This document shows, piece after piece, positions 8,901 through 15,783 of a stretch of DNA of 64,000 bases. A model generated the notes under the pieces. The model saw nothing but the letters and a program-made list of their open reading frames with translations, was not told where the DNA came from and ran no database searches. Numbering within the stretch: position 1 is the stretch's first letter; each line of letters begins with the position of its first letter. The translations under genes and the position numbers were made by a program. The stretch comes from DAHUYF01 sp035623985 (GTDB lineage: Bacteria; Pseudomonadota; Alphaproteobacteria; ATCC43930; CGMCC-115725): contig DASPSJ010000091.1 in the NCBI GenBank assembly GCA_035623985.1, positions 66,643-130,642 of the forward strand, written 5' to 3'.

Positions 8901-9711
8901 CACGACGGAAATAATCAGGCTCGCCGCCGCGCGCCGGCCGAAGCGGCTCCACTACATATCGACGCTCTCGGCGATCGACGTCGAGACTTGCGCATCGTTC
9001 GACGAGACCGAACTTGCAGCGGAGGCCAGGTTCCCGGCGGGCGGCTATGGGCAATCGAAATCCGTAGCGGAACGCCTGGTGAGCGAGGCTCGGCGCCGAG
9101 GCGTCGCCGCGACCACCTACCGCCTCGGCGAAGTCATGCCCCATTCCCGTACCGGCATCGCGAACAGCCAGGCGCTGTTTGATACGCTGATACGTTCCTG
9201 CCTGAAACTGGGCCTGAGCTTCGCGACACCGCTGCGATTCGATTACACTCCCGTGGACTATATCGCTCGCTTCGTGGCCGCCGCCGTGGCCGCGCCGACG
9301 CCGCCGGTGTCCGTTTTTCATGTTTTCCATCCCGAAGGGCAGGCTCTTGAAACGATATTCGAAAGCCTTCGGAACGCCGGTTTTCCGCTTCGACCCGTTT
9401 CCTACCGCAGTTTTCACGAGGCTCTGCGGCGGGCCTGCGACGGGCCCGCTGCCGATCAGGACTTGCTGCTGACCGCCGCTCTGATGCCGGAGCCGGCGGA
9501 GGCCGACGCCGCGCGAACCGATGCCAAAGTCGCGCAAATCTTCGCCAATGCGGGCCTGCGCTTTTCCTGCGCGAACACCCTCGCCGCGCTCGACCGGTGG
9601 GGGATCAGGTGGCCCTCGCCAAGGCTGGGGGCGCTCGACGCCTATGCCGCCTTCCATCGGGACAGGGGTCATCGAACGTCCAAGGTTGAACAAAAATCCG
9701 CGGCGGGATGA
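5959..9711 (+). CDS. NRPS-like A-T-R protein (adenylation, carrier, thioester reductase) with condensation-domain remnant
   Basis: 1,250 residues from ATG 5959, which has GGAG nine bases upstream; the open frame extends further upstream without a plausible start. Residues ~1-225 resemble the C-terminal half of a condensation domain and lack the HHxxxDG half. The adenylation domain (~235-740) shows FTSGSTGIPKCALN (~395-408; Cys replaces the usual Gly after PK), Asp441 in FDSSIW (the position that binds the substrate amino group in alpha-amino-acid A domains), NTYGPTEAS, YKTGDLG and the lysine in TPNGKADRK. The carrier serine is in LGGDSL (~790). The reductase domain has NAD(P)-binding LLTGATGFVGS (~871) and YGQSK (Tyr~1030, Lys~1034). 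Predicted to activate one amino acid and release it as aldehyde or alcohol. Confidence 0.9.
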   Translation: MVPPNDLFDAGTIFSRSPLFTDEGRRRDGRIVCREVARLAEQLLGGATAAIPVFVAVVGCVLGRYRARDRVRLAVSLPGVGGEDRRGAAEAAIVIDLPVSPDGGFSELAAIASKALDGSKGAAVAGDGVDGPTERLAVEGDAPVDAVVTWQEGEWSPMTPCRAIGYDRVDLLFDFVRDANVLRLAVRAAGAANHRISPAVIGDVVSEIAQCLSEEPSATIGQLRLVSPAWRRKLLVEFNGQPVPHRKDRTILDLFEECAARAGNRPAITSGEDRLSYAKLNGKANALASRLHDAGVGKGDLIPVVTGGGVELPIAMIALMKLGAAFVPVDAAWPDERLQVIFDELKPKLALYENPAQVAVAKIPSLSFSASLLEERADKPTSVTLLPDSLIYGFFTSGSTGIPKCALNLHGGLLNRFLAMSRRFGATGDDVVLQNSKHVFDSSIWQLLWPLTTGSQVVMPRATGLLDLSYIVSLIERHGITMTDFVPSIFNTLVDLMEAHRAIIPRLASLRHLLIGGEEIGAKAVQKFRDFLPGCGVTNTYGPTEASIGCVFHEVRDEDGWSIPIGKPIDNCYVAILDPRGMLVPPGVVGEIMIGGDCLGRGYLNDPVKTGAAFVVNTLAEIPGERLYKTGDLGYHRADGNIFFVGREDHQVKLGGVRIELAEIETAIAAHPAVRAVKVVVEGRREELQRLVAYVVADAGISPKDIKQTVAGTLPAYCVPKQVFMIDRIPLTPNGKADRKALAAMARRHGEPPADEAITEAERRIRAAWLRLLALDDAGVRDDFFDLGGDSLAAIRLAMQLSSDFSGKVSARDVYHHRTIRAQAALVDKRLERAPLPAGDDPETTLRAAARLDPAIHASPGTAAETASLVLLTGATGFVGSHLLRKILEYTSARVICLARAENDAAAAARVRQALRHYRLEDDDGLERVTAVAGNLELPRLGIPKSVYNDLAGAVDAVVHNGASVNFLLDYQTLHSVNVGGTTEIIRLAAARRPKRLHYISTLSAIDVETCASFDETELAAEARFPAGGYGQSKSVAERLVSEARRRGVAATTYRLGEVMPHSRTGIANSQALFDTLIRSCLKLGLSFATPLRFDYTPVDYIARFVAAAVAAPTPPVSVFHVFHPEGQALETIFESLRNAGFPLRPVSYRSFHEALRRACDGPAADQDLLLTAALMPEPAEADAARTDAKVAQIFANAGLRFSCANTLAALDRWGIRWPSPRLGALDAYAAFHRDRGHRTSKVEQKSAAG

Positions 9712-9724
9712 TTGGGGCTTCACC

Positions 9725-10708
9725 ATGCGCACGAGACGACTGGGACATCTGGGCTGGAATGTCGGCGAGGTCGGATACGGCATGTGGGGCGTGGGCGGCG
9801 GCGAAGGCGGCTGGACCGGCGCCAGCGACCCCGAGAGCATGGCGAGCTTGGAAGAAGCCGTGGCATTGGGCTGCAATTTCTTCGATACCGCCTGGATATA
9901 CGGGCGCGGACACAGCGAGGTGCTGCTGGGCGAGTTCATCCGGCGGCACGTCCAATCCAGGCTCTATATAGCGACCAAGGTGCCGCCCAAGGATCGCACA
10001 TGGCCCTCGCGGCGGTCGTCACGGCTCTGCGACGTGTTCCCGCCGGAGCACATCGAAGAATACGTCGAAAAAAGCCGGGCCAATCTCCGCCTCGATCGCA
10101 TCGACCTCCTGCAGTTCCACGTATGGGAGGATAGCTGGGCCGGCGATCCGTCCTGGCAGCGCATCGTCGACCGGCTCAAGTCCAGAGGCGTCATCAACGC
10201 CATCGGCGTCAGCGTCAACCGATGGGAACCCTGGAACGTCATCGCAACGCTGCGCACCGGCCTGATCGATACGGTGCAGGTCATCTACAACATATTCGAT
10301 CAAGCCCCGGAGGACGAGTTGTTCGGTGCCTGCCGCGAGCTCGATATAGGAGTGATTGCCCGGGTTCCCTTTGACGAGGGGACTTTGACCGGAACACTTG
10401 CCAAGACGACCACGTGGCCGGCCGGCGACTGGCGCAATTCGTATTTTGTGCCGGAGAACCTCCATGAAAGCGTCGATCGCGCGGACGCGATCAAGCCGAT
10501 CGTGCCGCCGGGCTCGTCGCTGCCCGAACTGGCGTTGCGATTCATCCTGGAGAGTCCCTTTGTCCACTGCGTCATTCCAGGGATGCGGCGAATTGAGCAT
10601 GTCCGAAGCAATATGATGGTCAGCGACGGCCGCCGCCTCTCCAAGCCCTTGATGAAGGAACTCAGACGACATCGCTGGGATCGAGCGCCGACGGGTTGGT
10701 CCCAGTAG
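9725..10708 (+). CDS. Aldo/keto reductase
   Basis: A 327-residue NADPH-dependent oxidoreductase of the AKR superfamily. The catalytic tetrad is visible: Asp54 and Tyr59 in FFDTAWIYG, Lys85 in IATKVPPK, His132 in LLQFHVW. The start ATG 9725 lies 13 bases after the NRPS-like stop codon, so the two are probably translated from one mRNA. In this context it may reduce the aldehyde released by the upstream reductase domain to an alcohol, or act on a keto intermediate; that role is inferred from position only. Confidence 0.88.
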   Translation: MRTRRLGHLGWNVGEVGYGMWGVGGGEGGWTGASDPESMASLEEAVALGCNFFDTAWIYGRGHSEVLLGEFIRRHVQSRLYIATKVPPKDRTWPSRRSSRLCDVFPPEHIEEYVEKSRANLRLDRIDLLQFHVWEDSWAGDPSWQRIVDRLKSRGVINAIGVSVNRWEPWNVIATLRTGLIDTVQVIYNIFDQAPEDELFGACRELDIGVIARVPFDEGTLTGTLAKTTTWPAGDWRNSYFVPENLHESVDRADAIKPIVPPGSSLPELALRFILESPFVHCVIPGMRRIEHVRSNMMVSDGRRLSKPLMKELRRHRWDRAPTGWSQ

Positions 10709-11043
10709 GCGGTCGGCTCGGGGACGATGCCCGTCATCAGCGTCCATGCCATGCGGCAGACAGCGATAAAATCGATGTCGATCCAGTCACGTTCTCGGCG
10801 CCGTCACGAAGCTCGAGCCGCGGCCGGCATCGAATCGCCGCGGAGCATCCATTTGAAAGCCAAATCGCGCCGGAAAATGCCGGCGGCGTTGCCGCGGATC
10901 GACAACGCAGCCGGTGAAACGGAACCCTGCCCCTTGCGGCGGCACGGCCCGGCATCGCCCGCGGCAACGCGCCACCCCGGGATAATCCTCTCAAGATAAG
11001 CAGGTTCACCGGTCATGGCCCCTATGGTGAAAGGCGACGACGA
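10709..11043. other. 335-bp gap inside the biosynthetic locus, no gene seen
   Basis: No frame on either strand has a ribosome site and coherent protein-like composition, and no clear hairpin terminator is visible. It may carry a separate promoter for the gamma-glutamyltransferase and exporter genes, or be residual DNA of a lost gene. Confidence 0.4.
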
Positions 11044-12819
11044 ATGAGCGCTTCCTCCACGCGATATACGCGACAACTCAGCGAAGGCACGTTCGGCGTC
11101 GCATCGGCAAGCCACGCGATCGCCGCCCAGGTCGCGTTGGCTATGCTCGAACGCGGCGGCAACGCCTTCGACGGAGCGGTGGCGGCGGGTTTTGTCCATC
11201 ACGTCGTCGAGCCTCACCAATGCGGTCCCGGCGGGGAAGTCGTCATCCTCGCGGCGCCGGGCAACGCGGAACGACCGACGGTCGTTTGCGGACAAGGCAC
11301 GGCGCCGGCGGCGGCGACGATTGCCCGGTATCGCGCCGAGGGATGCGATCTTGTTCCTTCGGTCGGTCTTCTGGCGGCGGTGGTTCCCGGCGCCGTCGAT
11401 GGCTGGCTTCTGCTGCTGAGAGACTATGGGCGCCTCTCGCTCAAGGAGGTGCTCGAGCCGGCCATCACCTACGCCATCAACGGCTTCCCCGTCTATCACC
11501 GCTTCATCCAGGTGGTGCGCAAGGGTCTTGACTATTTTCAATCCGAATGGAGCAGCTCGGCGGCGTTATATTTGCCCGGCGGAAATCTTCCCCGGCTCGG
11601 CACGCTCTTCCGCAATCCGACGCTCGGCAAGACCTATCAGCGCCTGCTGAAGGAAGCCGGCGACGCCGGCCCCGACCGGATCGTTCAGATAGAGGCGGCT
11701 CGGCGGGCCTTCTACCGCGGCTTCGTGGCGGAAACCATCGGCAAGTTCTGCGCCGCATCGGCGGTGCGCGACAATTTCGGGCACCGTCATGCCGGTCTGC
11801 TGACCGCACAGGACATGGCAAGTTGGCAGGCGAGCTACGATGAACCCGTTTCCTACGATTACAATGGCCTGACGGTGTACAAGCCGGGGGCCTGGTCGCA
11901 AGGCCCGGTCATGTTGCAGTGCCTGGCGCTGCTGCGCGACTGCGGTCTCTCGGAAATGGACCCGCTTGGCTCGGCGTTCGTGCATCACCTCGTCGAGGCA
12001 TCGAAGCTCGCCTTCGCCGATCGCGAAGCATGGTACGGCGATTCGAGCGCCACCAAGGCACCGCTCGATATCCTGCTGAGCGACGACTACAACGCCGCCC
12101 GGCGCCGCCTGATCGGCGCAGAAGCATCCGACGCCTTTGCTCCCGGATCCATTGACGGCGTCAGCCCCCGGCTGCCGAAATTCGGCGTGTCTCTTCCGCG
12201 GGAAAAATCGCTCCTGCCGCCGGCGGCCGCGTTGGGCGCCGGGGATACCTGCCACCTGGACGTCGTCGACCAATGGGGCAATTTCGTCTCTGCGACGCCA
12301 TCCGGCGGGTGGCTGAACGATTCACCGGTCATTCCCGAGCTCGGCTTCCCGCTCGGAACCAGAGCCCAGATGTTTTGGCTGCAAGAAGGCTTTCCGTCCA
12401 GCCTCGCTCCCGGCAAGCTGCCGCGGACGACCCTTTCGCCAACCTTGGCCTATCGCGAGGGCAGGCCCTATCTGTCCTTCGGCGCCAGGGGAGCCGACAT
12501 GCAAGATCAGTGGAATCTTCAATTCTTCCTGCGTCACGTCGACTCCGGCTGGAGCCTGCAAGAGGCAATCGACGGGCTGTCGTTCCATAGCAATCACGCG
12601 CCGTTGTCGACATTTCCTCGCAAGGCATCGCCCAAACGCCTGGTGATGCACCGCGACTATCCGGAACGGACGGTCCACGAGTTGCGGGAGCGGGGTCACG
12701 CGGTGGAAGCCGCGCCGGACCACGAGTGGAACTTCAGCTCGGCGGCCCGCCGCAATGAGGGGATCATCAGCGCTTCGTCCCGCAGCACGGTCAACGAGGC
12801 CGCCGCGGTCGGGCGATGA
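11044..12819 (+). CDS. Gamma-glutamyltransferase family protein (cytoplasmic type)
   Basis: A 591-residue Ntn-hydrolase of the gamma-glutamyltransferase family. These are made as a proenzyme that cleaves itself before a catalytic Thr, then hydrolyse or transfer gamma-glutamyl groups. The predicted nucleophile is Thr402 in GDTCHLDVVDQWGNFVSATP, equivalent to the TTH-SVVD motif of classical enzymes; a GGWLNDS loop follows. The N-terminus (GVASASHAIAAQVALAMLERGGNAFDGA) is typical, but no signal peptide precedes it, unlike periplasmic GGTs. Fifty-one bases separate it from the downstream MFS gene. A role in removing or adding a gamma-glutamyl mask on the cluster product is an inference. Confidence 0.86.
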   Translation: MSASSTRYTRQLSEGTFGVASASHAIAAQVALAMLERGGNAFDGAVAAGFVHHVVEPHQCGPGGEVVILAAPGNAERPTVVCGQGTAPAAATIARYRAEGCDLVPSVGLLAAVVPGAVDGWLLLLRDYGRLSLKEVLEPAITYAINGFPVYHRFIQVVRKGLDYFQSEWSSSAALYLPGGNLPRLGTLFRNPTLGKTYQRLLKEAGDAGPDRIVQIEAARRAFYRGFVAETIGKFCAASAVRDNFGHRHAGLLTAQDMASWQASYDEPVSYDYNGLTVYKPGAWSQGPVMLQCLALLRDCGLSEMDPLGSAFVHHLVEASKLAFADREAWYGDSSATKAPLDILLSDDYNAARRRLIGAEASDAFAPGSIDGVSPRLPKFGVSLPREKSLLPPAAALGAGDTCHLDVVDQWGNFVSATPSGGWLNDSPVIPELGFPLGTRAQMFWLQEGFPSSLAPGKLPRTTLSPTLAYREGRPYLSFGARGADMQDQWNLQFFLRHVDSGWSLQEAIDGLSFHSNHAPLSTFPRKASPKRLVMHRDYPERTVHELRERGHAVEAAPDHEWNFSSAARRNEGIISASSRSTVNEAAAVGR

Positions 12820-12870
12820 CGTGATCTCGCGCAAACGCGGGGTCAAGGGATCAAAAATACCGTTCAACCG

Positions 12871-14055
12871 ATGAACGCCACCTTCACAATCTTCGTGCTG
12901 GCAACCGCGCTTCCGGTCATCGGCCGCTTCATGCAACGCACGGCGATCGGATGGTACGTCTGGGAAACCACGCAATCGCCCTCCTGGCTGGGCGCCGTTG
13001 CTTTCGTTGAATTGCTGCCAACCGTGGCGCTTGGCCCGTTCTCCGGTTATCTCGCAGATCGTTTCAGTCGACAGCGAGTCATCGTCGCGAGCCAGCTCCT
13101 CGCTCTTCTTGTGTCGGCCGCTCTCGCCCTTCTCGCTGTTCAGGGACCAATTTCGCCGCCCGCGATCCTTGCGCTGTCGCTGGCTCTGGGAACCAGTTTC
13201 GCGGCGTTCCTGCCAGCGCGCTCGGCCTTCGTCAGGAATATCGTCGGCCTCGGCGATTTGGCAAAAGCGGTGAGCATCATTTCCGTCGTGGGAAACGTCG
13301 CCGTCGCCGTCGGGCCTCTCCTGGCCGGCGGCATCATCGCAGCCTGGAGCATCGACATCGTGTTCGTCGCCAGCGCGATGGCGACAATCCCCGCCTTGCT
13401 CACGATCCCGTGGCTGCGCGTGATCAACGAGGACAAGAGACTGACGGGACAGAATGTTCTCAAGGACACGCGCTCCGGCCTGCGGTACGCAGCCACTCAC
13501 CCGACGATCGGCACCATGCTTGCGGCGCTTGCGATCGCCTCGCTCGGCGGCCGAGCAGCTCTCGATCTCCTGCCGGGGTTCGCGGCTTCGGTACTGCAAA
13601 GCGGCCCCATAGGGCTTGCCTGGCTGGTGTCGGCATCGGGCGTGGGAGCGATCTTGGGCGGGTTCTGGGTCGGCCAGCGGGGTCTTCGGCTCAATCTGGA
13701 AGCCGTCGTCATCCTCAATCTTCTGCTCACCGGGATCGGGCTGCTGGTTTTTTCGTTGGGCTTAACTTACGCCCTCTCGCTTATTTGCATCCTGGCGGTC
13801 GGGATTTCGCTTGGCGTCAACAGCGTCGGCTGCCAGACGGTCATTCAGATAGCGGCGGAAGGAAGCTACAGCGGGCGCGTTCTGGGCCTCTATGGGATGC
13901 TTCACCGGGGCGCGGCCGGACTTGGCTCCTTGATCATGGGCTGCACCTCATCCTTTCTCGGCCTCCAGGCCTCGGTTGCGATCGGCGCCCTGTTCTGTGC
14001 GCTTTCCTGGGTATTGCTGCGATGGCGCCGCAAACTGGCCGATCTTGCCGCCTAG
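12871..14055 (+). CDS. MFS transporter (likely exporter)
   Basis: A 394-residue integral membrane protein with about 11-12 hydrophobic helices and the MFS loop 2-3 signature as GYLADRFSRQRVIVAS (~residues 59-74). It resembles the EntS-like exporter branch (MFS_3 type). Last co-oriented gene of the biosynthetic locus, so export of the product or self-protection is the natural guess. The N-terminus begins immediately with a membrane segment, so the first residues may be mis-set, but no better upstream start is visible. Confidence 0.85.
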   Translation: MNATFTIFVLATALPVIGRFMQRTAIGWYVWETTQSPSWLGAVAFVELLPTVALGPFSGYLADRFSRQRVIVASQLLALLVSAALALLAVQGPISPPAILALSLALGTSFAAFLPARSAFVRNIVGLGDLAKAVSIISVVGNVAVAVGPLLAGGIIAAWSIDIVFVASAMATIPALLTIPWLRVINEDKRLTGQNVLKDTRSGLRYAATHPTIGTMLAALAIASLGGRAALDLLPGFAASVLQSGPIGLAWLVSASGVGAILGGFWVGQRGLRLNLEAVVILNLLLTGIGLLVFSLGLTYALSLICILAVGISLGVNSVGCQTVIQIAAEGSYSGRVLGLYGMLHRGAAGLGSLIMGCTSSFLGLQASVAIGALFCALSWVLLRWRRKLADLAA

Positions 14056-14407
14056 CCTGGCCCAGGCCGCATGAGACCTCATCGAGTTTCGCGGCCGAGG
14101 ATATCGACCGTCGCGTCGTCGCGACAGGGCGCTCAAAAAGCAATCGTCCGTCGGGCTTGGCGCCAGCGCGAGCTTGTCGGGATTTTTCGAGCCGATCAGA
14201 CCGTGGGTGCTCGCCGATACCGGCGGAACGCCGTCAGCGCCGCATCGAGTCGAGCCTCGCGCGCAAGCGCGATCATTCCCGGTCTGCCCTCACTTGGAAA
14301 AACGGGTCTCATTTCCGCCCCGCCAGGGTTTTACCCCGGGGCATCGATGATATGCCACGCCGTAAACCGATCGGCCCATTCACCACGCCCCGGTCGATGC
14401 ACGCCGC
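14056..14407. other. 352-bp convergent gap between exporter and dapD-like gene
   Basis: Lies between the ends of two convergent genes. No protein-like frame, tRNA or obvious strong terminator hairpin was recognised. The composition looks like ordinary non-coding DNA, perhaps degraded coding sequence. Confidence 0.4.
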
Positions 14408-15391
14408 TCAAGGGGCGATATGCAAGAGCGGGTCGAGGCCGCCCCACGATCCCGCTCGCGGGATTGCCTCTATCGCTCCGGTCAGAGAGTTTCGGCGGAA
14501 AAGCAAGGAGGCGCGACCGGACAGCTCCGCCGCCTTGACGATCGAACCATCGGGCAGACTCACTCGCGAGCCGGCGGTTACGTAGCAGCCCGCCTCGACA
14601 ACGCAGTCATCGCCGAGAGAAATGCCAATGCCGGAGTTCGCGCCTAACAGACAGCGCTCGCCAATCGTAATGATCTCAGTCCCACTGGCCGATCCGGTCC
14701 CCATGGTGGAGGCGCCTCCGCCGATATGGCTACCGTCGCCAACGACGACCCCCGCGCTGATCCGGCCTTCCACCATGGCGGCGCCCAAGGTTCCCGCGTT
14801 GAAGTTGCAAGACCCTGCATGCAACACCGTGGTTCCGGCGGCGAGGTGCGCACCCAATCGAACCCGATCCGCGTCGGCGATTCTTACCCCCGGTGGACTC
14901 ACGTAGTCCGTCATCCGCGGAATCTTGTCGATGCTCCCAACCGCCAGGGAACCACCGGCGGCACGCACCGCGATCCGGACATCGTCCACTTGATCGAGTG
15001 GACAGGGGCCAATCGACGTCCATGCGACGTTCACAAGCAGACCAAACATGCCTTCGAGATTGGCCTCATGGGGCCTGATCAGGCGATGGCTGAGCAAGTG
15101 CAGCCTCAGGTAAACGTCGTGCGGGTCGATCGGGGGAAGCCGCAGTGACGCGATGGCCGTTCGGACCGCGATAATATCGACGCCCCGGCGCCGATCCTTT
15201 CCCAGGCATGCGACCGCAGCCTGGCCCAGCTCCTCGGCCGCTTCCTCCGCCGACAGTCGGATTGTCCCGCCGGCGTCGAGACCGTCCGTCAGCCGCGGAT
15301 GGGGAAACCAAGTGTCGAGAACCGCGCCATCCTCGGCCATCGTCGCCAAGCCCGAAGCCCATGAGCCGGAAGACCGAAGCTCTGCTTTCAT
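14408..15391 (-). CDS. dapD: 2,3,4,5-tetrahydropyridine-2,6-dicarboxylate N-succinyltransferase, actinobacterial/Pseudomonas type
   Basis: A 327-residue left-handed beta-helix acyltransferase. The C-terminal half carries the strings seen in Mycobacterium-type DapD: RIADADRVRLGAHLAAGTTV, NFNAGTLGAAMVEGR, GVVVGDGSHIGGGASTMGT, LLGANSGIGISLGDDCVVEAG. The family transfers succinyl from succinyl-CoA to tetrahydrodipicolinate in lysine/DAP biosynthesis. The start ATG 15391 is directly abutted by AAGGAGG with almost no spacing, which is unusual; an in-frame extension upstream runs into the repeat and is not credible. This class differs from the shorter DapD usual in alphaproteobacteria, so it may be a second, acquired copy or one recruited to tailor the cluster product. 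Confidence 0.85.
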   Translation of the reverse strand: MKAELRSSGSWASGLATMAEDGAVLDTWFPHPRLTDGLDAGGTIRLSAEEAAEELGQAAVACLGKDRRRGVDIIAVRTAIASLRLPPIDPHDVYLRLHLLSHRLIRPHEANLEGMFGLLVNVAWTSIGPCPLDQVDDVRIAVRAAGGSLAVGSIDKIPRMTDYVSPPGVRIADADRVRLGAHLAAGTTVLHAGSCNFNAGTLGAAMVEGRISAGVVVGDGSHIGGGASTMGTGSASGTEIITIGERCLLGANSGIGISLGDDCVVEAGCYVTAGSRVSLPDGSIVKAAELSGRASLLFRRNSLTGAIEAIPRAGSWGGLDPLLHIAP

Positions 15392-15450
15392 CCTCCTTGA
15401 CCTCTGACCATCCTGGCCGGCATCGCCAACCCGATTTGCCGTGTCCAACT

Positions 15451-15592
15451 CGGAATTTTCAAATCCGATCGGCACATCGGCGGCCGGACGCCGAGCCAAT
15501 TCATCGGCCACGGCGAGTCCCGCGTTCCGAAGGACCGCTCCCATGACGAGGAAGTGTAGGCCAGGGTTGCCCGCGTTTGAAGGAGCCGAGCC
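15451..15592 (+). repeat. Right copy of ~140-bp imperfect direct repeat
   Basis: Begins CGGAATTTTCAAATCCGA like the left copy at 3658 and ends around GCGTTTGAAGGAGCCGAG. Same orientation, about 11.8 kb apart. It lies between the start of the dapD-like gene and the P450. The two copies thus sit at both outer edges of the biosynthetic locus. Confidence 0.8.
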
Positions 15593-15783
15593 GCGCCACC
15601 GGCGCGCGGCGGCTCGATCGCGGTCCGGATGTGGCGGAGCGTTCGGAAAATGAGGCGAAGGCCGCAGCCGAGGCCAAGCCCGCGTGTCGACCGTCCTCGG
15701 AGAGGCTCCCGGACGAGGCTTGTGAGCCGCGGGGCCGCAGTGTTAGGGTGCCGACCCCAGGACGGGACCGTGAAAGGACGCCG

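Larger units (their letters stand above)
3658..15592. other. Putative biosynthetic genomic island bounded by direct repeats
   Basis: The stretch between and including the two repeats holds six co-oriented genes (4076-14055) plus a divergent dapD-like gene. The first genes have visibly lower GC than the surrounding DNA and start after an AT-rich leader. The gene content (oxygenase, desaturase, A-T-R NRPS-like protein, reductase, gamma-glutamyltransferase, exporter) is that of a small natural-product locus. No integrase or transposase lies inside. Treating it as a mobile unit is an inference from repeat placement and composition. Confidence 0.5.
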
